Shown here: piece by piece, positions 41,154 to 48,055 of the stretch
How positions within the stretch are numbered: the first letter of the stretch is position 1
How the letters are laid out: each line of letters starts with the position of its first letter
From: Xylophilus ampelinus
Lineage (GTDB): Bacteria; Pseudomonadota; Gammaproteobacteria; Burkholderiales; Burkholderiaceae_C
Reading direction: 5' to 3'
Assembly (NCBI RefSeq): GCF_901875635.1
Contig: NZ_CABFMN010000108.1
Span: 1-48,055 of the forward strand
Length of the DNA: 48,055 nucleotides
Translations under genes and position numbers: made by a program
Notes under the pieces: generated by a model
What the model was told of the DNA's origin: nothing
Database searches by the model: none
The model's input: the letters and a program-made list of their open reading frames with translations, nothing else

Positions 41154-42098
41154 TCAGGTGTAGGCTTCGGTGAACGAAGGCGTGGCTTCGCCGGTGTGGA
41201 AGAAGATGCCACGCCACAGGTTCTCTTCGGTCCATGTGTTCACCGGGCGGTCGGGCTGTGCCAGGTAGCCCAGGCCGGCGAAGGTCTCGTTGCGGTTGCC
41301 GCTGGGGTCGAAGAAGTAGATCGTCTGGCCGCGCGTGATGCCGTGGCGCGTGGGCGTCACGTCGATCTTGACCTTGTTCTTGGCCATCACATCGGCGGCC
41401 TTGAGCACCTCCTCCCACGAGTCGAGGAAGAACGAGGCGTGGTGGATGCCCGCCGTCGGGCCGGGCAGGAAGGCGATGTCGTGCGGCTTGGTCGCGCGGA
41501 ACATGAACGCCGCGGCCTGGAACGCGCCGCCGGGGCCGACGAGGATCTGCTCGCTGAGGTAGAAGTCCAGGCACTCCTTGAAGAACTTGCAGTTCTCGGC
41601 GACCTTGTTGACGCCGGCCTCGGGGTTGAGCTCGCACACCAGCGCCACGTGGTCCAGCCACTTCGAGCCGGCACCCTTGAGGTCGTCCGGCCAGGGATCG
41701 GGGTTCTCAGAGCCGACCGCGGTGCCCACGCATTCCTTCATCGCGTACAGCCGCATCTCGTGCCCGCTGGGCATCTTGAACTGCAGCATCCGCCCGGTGG
41801 ACGGCAGCGTGCCTTCGTGCAGCATCGTGGTCTTCACGCCGGCGGCTTCGATGCGCTTTTGCAGCGCATCCAGGTCGGCGTCGTGCTCGACCTTGTAGGC
41901 CACGTGGTCCATGCCGGCGGAGTCGGCCTTCTTCAGCTGCACCGAGTACTTGTCCCACTCGTCCCAGCACTTCAGGTACACGTTGCCGGCCTTGTCCTCC
42001 ATGGTCTTCTTCATGCCCAGCACGTTCTCGTAGTGCTTCACGGCCGCAGCCATGTCCATCACCTTCAGGCTCACGTGCCCGATTCGCATCACACCCAT
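41154..42098 (-). CDS. dmpB: Catechol 2,3-dioxygenase
   Basis: This 314-residue XylE/DmpB-type extradiol enzyme opens catechol to 2-hydroxymuconic semialdehyde with Fe(II) and O2. The iron triad is H150 (WLDHVALV), H219 or H220 ([12 protein letters not shown]) and E271 (GNRNETFAG). Length and spacing match the classical enzyme (307-314). The ferredoxin upstream is the kind known to re-reduce its oxidised iron. The ATG at 42098 gives [13 protein letters not shown] 42089 is an alternative. Confidence 0.95.
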   Translation of the reverse strand: MGVMRIGHVSLKVMDMAAAVKHYENVLGMKKTMEDKAGNVYLKCWDEWDKYSVQLKKADSAGMDHVAYKVEHDADLDALQKRIEAAGVKTTMLHEGTLPSTGRMLQFKMPSGHEMRLYAMKECVGTAVGSENPDPWPDDLKGAGSKWLDHVALVCELNPEAGVNKVAENCKFFKECLDFYLSEQILVGPGGAFQAAAFMFRATKPHDIAFLPGPTAGIHHASFFLDSWEEVLKAADVMAKNKVKIDVTPTRHGITRGQTIYFFDPSGNRNETFAGLGYLAQPDRPVNTWTEENLWRGIFFHTGEATPSFTEAYT

Positions 42099-42099
42099 T

Positions 42100-42483
42100 T
42101 CAAGTCTCCTTGGTTGCGTGAATTAGCGAGGCGTCCGGACCGCGCGCGGCACCAGTTGCACCCCAATTGAAGGTAAGCGCCTTCCTCAGCTTGCCTACCA
42201 CGTCGACTTCCACACTTGATACCGGCGTCACCCGGCAGGCCAGGCAGATGCCCTTCGCCTCGTCGTCTTCCGACACATGGGTCCGGCTCATTGGGCCGAT
42301 GCAGCGGACCTGCCCGACCGGTACGCTGATCCTGCACACGCCGCAGCCGCCGCTCAGGCATCCAACCGGAATGCCCTTACGGCCGATGCGGGCCATGCCC
42401 TGCAACAAGGTTTCCGTCTCGCCGCAGGCGTAGGTTTCGCCCGTCTGGACGATCCGCACGTTGTGCCTTACGCCGCTCGTCAT
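42100..42483 (-). CDS. Plant-type [2Fe-2S] ferredoxin, XylT/DmpQ-like
   Basis: This 127-residue ferredoxin has the C-x4-C-x2-C cluster at C42, C47 and C50 and the distant C83 (GICLAC). XylT and DmpQ proteins reactivate catechol 2,3-dioxygenase by reducing its iron after inactivation by 4-methylcatechol and similar substrates. Its position immediately before the dioxygenase gene (one base between) fits this role. It carries about 20 extra C-terminal residues compared with XylT. It is not a Rieske ferredoxin and is unlikely to serve the oxygenases. Confidence 0.88.
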   Translation of the reverse strand: MTSGVRHNVRIVQTGETYACGETETLLQGMARIGRKGIPVGCLSGGCGVCRISVPVGQVRCIGPMSRTHVSEDDEAKGICLACRVTPVSSVEVDVVGKLRKALTFNWGATGAARGPDASLIHATKET

Positions 42484-42493
42484 GCAACCTTCC

Positions 42494-43345
42494 TCAGGCG
42501 GCATCCGCCTCGGCCAGGAAGTTGCCGACCAGCTTTGCAAAGCGTGCCGCATGTTCGATCTGCGTCCAGTGACCGCAGCGGCCGAACACATGCAGCTGGG
42601 AGCGGGAGATCCACTGCGACAGCGTGATCGAGTTCGACACTGGAAGGACCTGGTCCTCACGTCCGTGAATGATGAGGGTCTCGTGCGGCAGCTTGCGGAT
42701 GTCTTCCTCGCGGCTGGCCAACGCCTCCACCCAGCGCTGCCGGGGGGCGGGGAACATGGCCGAGTAGGATTCATGAAAGCCAGGTTGGATGCTCGCCTCG
42801 TAACGCAGCTGGGCCAGCTCGTCGGTGACCAGGTTCCGGTCGAATGCAAACCAGTCCATCACCTTGCGCATGCTTTCGAACGAGGGCTCGTAGCCCCAAA
42901 CCGCGTCGAGCGCGGGCGTGATCGGGAAGCTGACGCCGGCCGCACCCATCAACACCAGGCGACGCACTCGCTGCGGGTGGCGGATCGCGAGCGCCAGCGA
43001 CAACGCGCCGCCGAAGGAATTGCCAACCAGATCGACCTTCGGGAGATCGAGGGCATCTAGGAGACCGATCGCCTGTGCCACCCAGTTGTCCATCGAGTAC
43101 ACCGCGCCCGCGGGCCGATCAGTGAAACCAAAACCCGCCATGTCGGGCGCAATCACCCTGCGTTCGCGCGCCAGGACCGGCATCACCAGTCGCCAATTTG
43201 CGAACGCGCTGACGCCCGGCCCCGACCCGTGGATCATCAACACCGGGAAGCCTGCGCCTTGGTCGTGGTAATTGGTGCGCAGCCCTGCAGCGACGATGCT
43301 CTTGGAGATCTCGGGGGACTGGTCCATGATCAGTGAATCATTCAT
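42494..43345 (-). CDS. dmpD: 2-hydroxymuconic semialdehyde hydrolase (alpha/beta hydrolase)
   Basis: This 283-residue alpha/beta hydrolase cleaves the C-C bond of the meta-fission product to 2-hydroxypenta-2,4-dienoate and a carboxylic acid. The catalytic triad is S110 (VGNSFGGA), D231 (GREDQVLP) and H259 (CGHWTQIEH), with the oxyanion motif HGSGPG at 39-44. Length and motifs match DmpD/XylF. It is the first gene of the meta operon. ATG 43345 and 43327 are both plausible starts. Confidence 0.92.
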   Translation of the reverse strand: MNDSLIMDQSPEISKSIVAAGLRTNYHDQGAGFPVLMIHGSGPGVSAFANWRLVMPVLARERRVIAPDMAGFGFTDRPAGAVYSMDNWVAQAIGLLDALDLPKVDLVGNSFGGALSLALAIRHPQRVRRLVLMGAAGVSFPITPALDAVWGYEPSFESMRKVMDWFAFDRNLVTDELAQLRYEASIQPGFHESYSAMFPAPRQRWVEALASREEDIRKLPHETLIIHGREDQVLPVSNSITLSQWISRSQLHVFGRCGHWTQIEHAARFAKLVGNFLAEADAA

Positions 43346-43475
43346 AAAGTCTCGACATTGTCGGTAATCTCTGTATTTCCCATGTAGGTTAGAACCCTTA
43401 TAGTCTGTCGAGATTTTTGTGAGATACACTCGTTATACAGGGCAACTCTCGTCTTTGACTCCCGTAGGCAATCGC
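43346..43475. promoter_or_regulatory. Divergent control region between the meta operon and the GntR gene
   Basis: This 130-bp AT-rich gap separates the divergent hydrolase and GntR genes. TCTCGACA at 43350-43357 and its exact inverse TGTCGAGA at 43406-43413 form a widely spaced dyad, 56 bp start to start, so the half-sites lie on nearly the same face of the helix. Such pairs suit a FadR/FCD-type GntR dimer of dimers or looping. TATAAG on the minus strand near 43402 is a possible -10 for the meta operon. Confidence 0.5.
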
Positions 43476-44174
43476 ATGGACATGGAACTCGAGGCGCCAG
43501 CCTCCACGGAGGATGCGCCACGGACATTGATCGAGTCCGCCTACCGCAAGCTGCGGCGGGACATCATTGACGGTCGTCTCAAGCCCGACGAAAAGCTGAG
43601 GGTCGAGCACCTCAAGAGTTCATACCAAGTCAGTTCGGGGACGTTGCGTGAGGCGCTTGCCTTGCTGGTTTCAGACTCCCTGGTGGTGTCGCATGGCCAA
43701 CGTGGCTTTCGCGTCACGCCGATGTCGTTGATGGACCTGGAGGACGTGACGCGACTTCGCGTCCTGCTGGAGACCGAGGCGATGCGGGAAAGCATCCGCA
43801 CCGGCAAGGACGACTGGGAGGCCGGGCTTGTTAGTGCATTCCACAAGCTGACATTGGCCGAGCAGCGCTTGCGCGTCGATGCGACCCGCAGCTTCGACGA
43901 TTGGGAGTCATGCAACCGGCAGTTCCACGAGGCGCTTGTCGCAGCCTGCCGTTCGCGGTGGCTGCTGCGCATGCGACAGGTGCTTTATCAGCAGTCTGAG
44001 CGCTACCGCCGCATCTCGGCTACGCAGGGGCCGCCGCCGGTGGATGTGCACGACGAGCACACCGCGATCTTTGAGGCCGCTCTGGGCCGAAAGGCGGAAG
44101 TGGCGTGTGCGTTGCTGACAACCCACATCCACCGCGCCCTTTCCGTCATCAGCAAGAGCCATCTGCTGCGCTGA
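43476..44174 (+). CDS. GntR-family transcriptional regulator (FCD domain)
   Basis: This 232-residue regulator has an N-terminal winged helix (about 15-85, with SAYRKLRRDIIDGRLKPDEK and YQVSSGTLREALALL) and an all-helical FCD effector domain with metal-site histidines (FHEALVAA, THIHRAL). Such proteins often repress aromatic operons until an acid ligand binds. It diverges from the 13-kb meta operon and probably controls it and the reductase gene downstream. ATG 43476 is preferred over a frame opening at 43419 because the conserved domain follows at the usual distance. Confidence 0.9.
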   Translation: MDMELEAPASTEDAPRTLIESAYRKLRRDIIDGRLKPDEKLRVEHLKSSYQVSSGTLREALALLVSDSLVVSHGQRGFRVTPMSLMDLEDVTRLRVLLETEAMRESIRTGKDDWEAGLVSAFHKLTLAEQRLRVDATRSFDDWESCNRQFHEALVAACRSRWLLRMRQVLYQQSERYRRISATQGPPPVDVHDEHTAIFEAALGRKAEVACALLTTHIHRALSVISKSHLLR

Positions 44175-44208
44175 ACATCGCGCTGCGACAACGTTACGGG
44201 AGATCACG

Positions 44209-45429
44209 ATGGGAAGCGACTCGCCGGTCGGGCCTGTACTCATGCTGGGAGGAGGCCTGGCGGCCATTTCATTCGTCACCACGCTGCGCGGCAACGGCTT
44301 TGCGGGGGAGGTGTGCGTCGTCGAGACGGAAGCCGAGCCGCCGTACGATCGCCCGCCTTTGTCGAAGGATTTCCAGCGCGAGGGCGATTCCGAGAAGATC
44401 CGCCTCGACATCAGCCGCGCTCCGAACGTCGAGTGGATGCGGGGCCGCACCGCAACGGCCATCGACACACGCCAGCGGCGCGTGCGCCTGACCGACGGCA
44501 CCGAACTCGGCTACGCCACCCTCGTGTTCGCCACCGGCGCCCGGCCGCGCGAGATTCCGGCTCTCCGGGATGCAGGCGTTCCGCTGTTCACGCTGCGCAC
44601 TCTCGAAGACGCACGCCGCATCCGCGCCGTGCTGGTTCCTGGGGCACGCTTGCTCGTCATTGGCGGCGGTGTGATCGGCCTTGAGCTCGCCGCCACCGCG
44701 CGCGGATTGGGCTGCGAGGTGACGGTTGTCGAAGCGGCGGACCGGTTGATGAACCGCTGCTGCCCGACGACGCTGTCGTCGCTGGTGGCTGACTGCCACC
44801 GCGCGCACGGCGTCGACTTGCAGCTGAACACGCAGCTGAAGGGCGTCGACGGCGCGCGCGTCGCGCTCAGCGACGGGTCGACACTGGAGGTCGACGCGGT
44901 GATCCTTGGCATCGGCGTGGTCGCAAACGATGAACTTGCGCGCGCCGCTGGCATCGCCTGCGACGACGGTATCTTCGTCGACGCCTTCGGACGCACCACC
45001 TGCCCTGGGGTGCTGGCCATCGGCGACGTCACACGCCAGCGCAACCCGCTCAGCGGCCGCTTCGAGCGCATCGAGACTTGGTCGAACGCGCAGAACCAGG
45101 GCGCTGCCGCCGCCCGCGCCCTGCTCTCCACGGAACCCGCGCCGTTCGTTGAGTTGCCCTGGTACTGGTCGGACCAGTTCGAGATGAAGATGCAGGTCGT
45201 CGGCTTGGCCGCCGGCGATGCGGAGATCGTCCGCGGCGTTCCGGCGAGCGGCGGCAAGTTCGCGCTTATCCAGGTGCGGCATGGGCGCGCGGTCGGCGTG
45301 GCCTGCGTCAACAACGCCCGCGAGTTCGCCTCGCTGAAGAAACTGCTGGCGCTGTCGCACCTGCCTGATGTCGCGGCGCTTGCTGATCCGTCAACCGACC
45401 TGCGCAAAATCATCCAGCGAGCGATCTAA
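44209..45429 (+). CDS. FAD-dependent ferredoxin reductase of Rieske oxygenase systems
   Basis: This 406-residue flavoprotein resembles BphA4, AndAa and related NAD(P)H:ferredoxin reductases. The FAD motif is LMLGGGLAA (12-19), the flavin loop is YDRPPLSK (46-53), the NAD motif is IGGGVIGLELA (151-161), and the second FAD contact is VLAIGDV. It would pass electrons from NADH to a Rieske ferredoxin, and the only one seen is at 16954. The gene lies 34 bases after the GntR gene on the same strand, so the two are probably one transcript. No clear terminator follows. Confidence 0.92.
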   Translation: MGSDSPVGPVLMLGGGLAAISFVTTLRGNGFAGEVCVVETEAEPPYDRPPLSKDFQREGDSEKIRLDISRAPNVEWMRGRTATAIDTRQRRVRLTDGTELGYATLVFATGARPREIPALRDAGVPLFTLRTLEDARRIRAVLVPGARLLVIGGGVIGLELAATARGLGCEVTVVEAADRLMNRCCPTTLSSLVADCHRAHGVDLQLNTQLKGVDGARVALSDGSTLEVDAVILGIGVVANDELARAAGIACDDGIFVDAFGRTTCPGVLAIGDVTRQRNPLSGRFERIETWSNAQNQGAAAARALLSTEPAPFVELPWYWSDQFEMKMQVVGLAAGDAEIVRGVPASGGKFALIQVRHGRAVGVACVNNAREFASLKKLLALSHLPDVAALADPSTDLRKIIQRAI

Positions 45430-45841
45430 CCTCTCGATAAACGCGAGCAGAGCGCCTCGACGGGATGGACTCTTAGTGCTGATCGTCCAGGTCCGAGTTC
45501 GTCCGGTGGCTGCGCAGGATTGACCAAGCAACTTGGCCCAGGGATGCGACCGGCCGTACCATCTTGACGGCGCGCCATCGAAGCGCAGTACTCATCGGGC
45601 GACCGCAGAGGCTTGGGCCGGTCGGCAGACACCCGCTCGACCAGTGATCGGAATTGCCAAGAGATTGCGAGACGGTCGTTCTACGCCCCGCGCACCACCC
45701 CTTCGCGCACTTGACTACAGGGCAACAGGAACAAGCGAGCGATCTAGGCTTGTGCTTGCGCAACTGACGACGGGCATCTACGCGCAGGCCTGCTAGCTCT
45801 CTGGCGCTGGCCGCTAGAGGAGACTCCGTCATCCTGGTCGT
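45430..45841. other. Non-coding stretch between the reductase and the IS110 remnant
   Basis: No convincing gene was found here. A 129-codon minus-strand frame (45473-45862) has no recognisable motif, and its composition is unlike that of the real genes. The segment probably represents scar sequence from insertions and deletions. Confidence 0.5.
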
Positions 45842-46091
45842 GTGCTTCGTGCGCCCGAGCAAGCGAGGGCCGGCGTGCTGCGCCGACAGGTGTATCTAGC
45901 CGGATTTGCGGCCAGCCGCAGCAACGCGCTCAAGCCGCTGTACCTGGCCCTGCGGGCCAAGGGGTTTGCCAGCACTCAGGCCTTCATCATCCTCGGGCGC
46001 AAGTTGCTCAGGGGCATTCGCTATCTGGAGAGGCACCCAATTGTTCGATCCGACGCGCTTGCTGCCGAAAAATAGTTTGCAAGAACCATAG
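45842..46091 (+). mobile_element. IS110-like transposase, frameshifted 3' remnant
   Basis: The plus strand encodes about 80 residues typical of the end of an IS110/IS1111-type transposase. The segment ASRSNALKPLYLALRAKG leads to IILGRKLLR. The frame then changes near 46010 and continues AFAIWRGTQLFDPTRLLPKN to TAG 46089-46091. The N-terminal RuvC-like domain is absent. Family assignment rests on motif memory and is moderate. Confidence 0.6.
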
Positions 46092-46237
46092 AACCTCAGA
46101 CAGTTCATATTCCCTCCGGAAACGCATCCGCTTGAATCGGAAGATAGTGCCACCGCAACGCTCTTCGCGAGATTCCGGTTCGTGTCTACATTTCGAATGT
46201 GCGCGCCGAAAGCACCTCCGACATACCCAGCGCGCCA

Positions 46238-46453
46238 TCACTCGCGGTTGCGGCCCTCGCCTCCATCGCCCCAGAATCCCCGCATGGCCTTCAACCGCTC
46301 ATCACGCTCCGTTGTCAAATACAAAGATGTCGTGCCAACGGAGGCGTGCCCCAGGTTGTTCTGAACCACCTGAATCGGTACCGGCGGCCGCCCTGCCCTT
46401 CCCTGCAACGCATGCGAGCCATGCGAATGCCGCCTATGGCCCACAGTACATAG
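46238..46453 (-). pseudogene. Tyrosine recombinase, C-terminal remnant
   Basis: The minus strand encodes the last 72 or so residues of a phage-type integrase. RHSHGSHAL covers the catalytic histidine/arginine region. VVQNNLGHASVGTTSLYL contains the second histidine and the nucleophilic tyrosine, and the family ending TTERDERLKAMRGFW follows. Upstream of about 46453 the similarity stops abruptly, close to the start of the RIT-type element. The insertion of that element may have cut the gene. Confidence 0.7.
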
Positions 46454-46545
46454 GAGGCACTGTATCCCGCACCCGCCTATGCCGAGTTGGCGCGCCCTCC
46501 CTAAGGTTTCCCAGTCAATCGCCGACGCCAGCGGGACATAGTCTT

Positions 46546-46577
46546 TCTCCTTCCAAGTCAACCAGTTTGGAAGGAGA
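46546..46577 (+). promoter_or_regulatory. Hairpin that covers the recombinase ribosome-binding site
   Basis: TCTCCTTCCAA (46546-46556) and TTGGAAGGAGA (46567-46577) form a perfect 11-bp stem with a 10-base loop. The Shine-Dalgarno sequence GGAAGGAG (46569-46576) is wholly inside the right arm, 6 bases before the ATG at 46583. In the folded RNA it cannot pair with the ribosome. IS10 and IS200 use similar structures to block translation from read-through transcripts. Confidence 0.75.
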
Positions 46578-46582
46578 ACGTC

Positions 46583-47821
46583 ATGGCACAGCCTCTCGAG
46601 CCTTCGTGGTCGTTGGCTCACCCGGTCGAAGGACCCCTGGTGGCGCGCATCAAGACCTTTACATCCCGAATGATGGAGCAGGGCTATGCTGCCTCCTCGG
46701 TTCATGTCGACACGCGCCTGATTGCTGACTTCAGTCGATGGCTCAAGGAAGTGGATGTCGCGCTACCGCAGATCACGCCAGGACACGTCGATCAGTACCT
46801 GAAGTATCGCGTCCATCATCGACGTCCACGAGAAGGCGATCTGCTGGCCCTGACCAGGCTGCTGACCTTGCTGCGCGAAGAGGGAGATATTGCGCCGGTC
46901 GAGAGCTTGCCAATCGAAGCCTCCCCCGCCGATCAACTCGTAGAGAAATTCGCCGGATACCTGCGCAAGGAGCGTTCACTCGTCCCAAATACGATTCGTG
47001 CCTATGTACCGGTCGCCAGGCGCTTTCTCGCCGAGCGATTCGGAAGCGGGGTGGCGAACCTTCGAGAGCTATCGGCCAGCGACGTCGTCGCGTTCGTGCG
47101 GCGCGTGGCAGCGAGCCACCACCCGCGCTACGCAAAAACCATGACGAGCGCGCTGCGCTCGTTTCTGCAGTTTGCCCGCTACCGCGGTGATCTCACTTCA
47201 GACCTGGCCGCGGCGATCCCCGCAGTTGCAAATTGGTCGCAAACATCGATTCCCCGCGCGATTGCGCCCGACCATGCGAGGGCGATTCTCGCCCACTGCG
47301 ACATCCAGACCGCAGTTGGCCGTCGCGATCACGCGATCCTCTTGCTGCTCGCCCGCCTGGGTCTAAGAGCGTGCGAGATCTGCGAATTGAAGCTTGAAGA
47401 CATGGATTGGGAGGCTGGACAGCTGCGGGTGCGCGGCAAGGGGGGCCGTGAGTGCCAGTTGCCGTTGCCAGCGGAAGTCGGCGATTCGATCGCAAGCTAC
47501 CTGCAGCATGGACGTCCAAGCAGCACCGATCGCCATTTGTTCTTGCGGGCGCGAGCGCCTATTCGGGAGCTGCAACCGCCTCAGGCAATTGGCGCGATCG
47601 TGACGGCAGCGTTCGAGCGAGCAGGCATCGAGTCTTCGCGCAAGGGAGCGCATCAGTTTCGGCATGCCCTTGCCACACAGATGCTCAATCATGGAGCCTC
47701 GCTGGCGGAGATCGGCAAGGTTCTACGTCATCGCACCCTGCAGACCACCACGATCTATGCGAAGGTAGACCTGACAGCGTTGCGCGCGCTGGCGCTGCCT
47801 TGGCCGGGAGCTGCGTCATGA
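46583..47821 (+). CDS. Tyrosine recombinase, first gene of a RIT-type (recombinase-in-trio) element
   Basis: This 412-residue site-specific recombinase has an N-terminal SAM-like core-binding domain (about 115-215) and a catalytic domain with the full set R262 (GLRACEI), K286 (GKGGRE), H357/R360 (HQFRHA), H383 (LRHR) and Y392 (TIYAKVD). It is long for a XerC-type enzyme and is followed by a second recombinase start in an ATGA overlap. That is the arrangement of RIT elements, which carry three adjacent tyrosine recombinases. Its ribosome site lies in a hairpin. It appears intact. Confidence 0.88.
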   Translation: MAQPLEPSWSLAHPVEGPLVARIKTFTSRMMEQGYAASSVHVDTRLIADFSRWLKEVDVALPQITPGHVDQYLKYRVHHRRPREGDLLALTRLLTLLREEGDIAPVESLPIEASPADQLVEKFAGYLRKERSLVPNTIRAYVPVARRFLAERFGSGVANLRELSASDVVAFVRRVAASHHPRYAKTMTSALRSFLQFARYRGDLTSDLAAAIPAVANWSQTSIPRAIAPDHARAILAHCDIQTAVGRRDHAILLLLARLGLRACEICELKLEDMDWEAGQLRVRGKGGRECQLPLPAEVGDSIASYLQHGRPSSTDRHLFLRARAPIRELQPPQAIGAIVTAAFERAGIESSRKGAHQFRHALATQMLNHGASLAEIGKVLRHRTLQTTTIYAKVDLTALRALALPWPGAAS

Positions 47822-47979
47822 ACCCGCTGCGCGAGGCCATGCAAGACTACCTCGCCATGCGGCGGGAGCTCGGCTTCAAGATGTATGAAGCGGGCCTGAA
47901 GCTACCTCGGTTCATTGAATTTTTGGAGCAGAGAAAGGCACCCCATATCACCGTGGCATTGGCCCTCGAATGGGCCCAG
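47818..47979 (+). pseudogene. Second RIT recombinase, truncated after about 54 codons
   Basis: The start overlaps the first recombinase stop (ATGA). The protein opens MNPLREAMQDYLAMRRELGF and continues through a core-binding helix, LPRFIEFLEQRKA, to EWAQ. The family usually has about 300 residues. After codon 54 the sequence changes character and matches the border of an IS21-like element, so the gene is interrupted. The rest of it and the third recombinase would lie beyond the window. Confidence 0.75.
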
Positions 47980-48055
47980 TGTCCGCGCCGAAGTAGAAGT
48001 GAGCCACCGGGCCGATTGAGAAGTGAGCCAGGGGTGGAAGCCGACTTTGCGATGG
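47980..48055 (+). mobile_element. Probable end of an IS21-family element
   Basis: The sequence starting TGTCCGCGCC carries AGAAGTGAGCCA twice, at 47995-48006 and 48019-48030, exactly 24 bp apart. Repeated transposase-binding motifs near the tip, and a tip beginning TG, are features of IS21-family ends. The element continues out of the window. The other end and the istA/istB genes cannot be seen, so the family is a moderate call. Confidence 0.6.

Noticed and set aside
45473..45862. A 129-codon minus-strand frame after the reductase
   Set aside because: No recognisable motif, unusual composition, and overlap with the IS110 remnant.
1..48055. CRISPR arrays, tRNA or rRNA genes
   Set aside because: No regularly spaced repeat series and no tRNA- or rRNA-like sequence was seen in reading the window.

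Overview
The window is GC-rich DNA, almost entirely a catabolic gene cluster for aromatic acids, from what looks like a betaproteobacterium of the order Burkholderiales. That placement is inferred from the GC-rich codon use, the Bug/TTT periplasmic receptors next to catabolic genes, the BenABD- and Dmp/Xyl-type pathway proteins and the trimeric-porin remnant. No rRNA, tRNA or CRISPR array was seen.

Layout. (1) 1-4877, minus strand: an IclR regulator, then a frameshifted crotonase, 2-oxoacid dehydrogenase E1-alpha and E1-beta, an enoyl-CoA hydratase and a truncated E2. (2) 4968-7109, plus strand: two decayed uptake genes, a Bug receptor with three frame breaks and a porin with a nonsense codon and a frame break, ended by a strong terminator. 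(3) 7179-8836, minus: a DUF35 zinc/OB protein coupled to a thiolase-fold enzyme. (4) 8924-10305: a scar with an ISKra4-type transposase piece fused to a LysR piece, between two copies of a 76-bp direct repeat. (5) 10916-29418, minus: an 18.5-kb co-directional run. It reads, in order of transcription, LivKHMGF importer, Rieske oxygenase 3 (alpha, beta), a VOC extradiol dioxygenase, SDR, MFS, TetR, an ACMSD-like amidohydrolase, a PdxA/TphB-like dehydrogenase, Rieske oxygenase 2 (ferredoxin, beta, alpha), a BenAB-like Rieske oxygenase 1, a benzoate-type MFS transporter and a BenD-like dehydrogenase. (6) 29573-30291: a deleted histidine kinase fused to an IS630 remnant. (7) 30312-43345, minus: a complete catechol meta-cleavage operon with a fourth Rieske oxygenase, a Bug receptor, an SDR and an MFS transporter embedded in it. 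(8) 43476-45429, plus: a divergent GntR/FCD regulator and a ferredoxin reductase. (9) 45430-48055: mobile DNA, with an IS110 remnant, a tyrosine-recombinase remnant, and the start of a RIT-type (recombinase-in-trio) element whose second gene is cut by what looks like the end of an IS21-family element.

How the genes fit together. The ABC, MFS and Bug proteins would import aromatic acids. Four Rieske terminal oxygenases hydroxylate the ring, and BenD-, SDR- and PdxA-type dehydrogenases would re-aromatise the diols to catechols. Catechol 2,3-dioxygenase and the hydrolase, dehydrogenase, tautomerase, decarboxylase, hydratase, aldolase and acetaldehyde dehydrogenase carry catechol to pyruvate and acetyl-CoA. 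Only one Rieske ferredoxin and one ferredoxin reductase are visible for four oxygenases. Nearly every module border is an IS scar or a decayed gene, so the cluster looks assembled from several sources.
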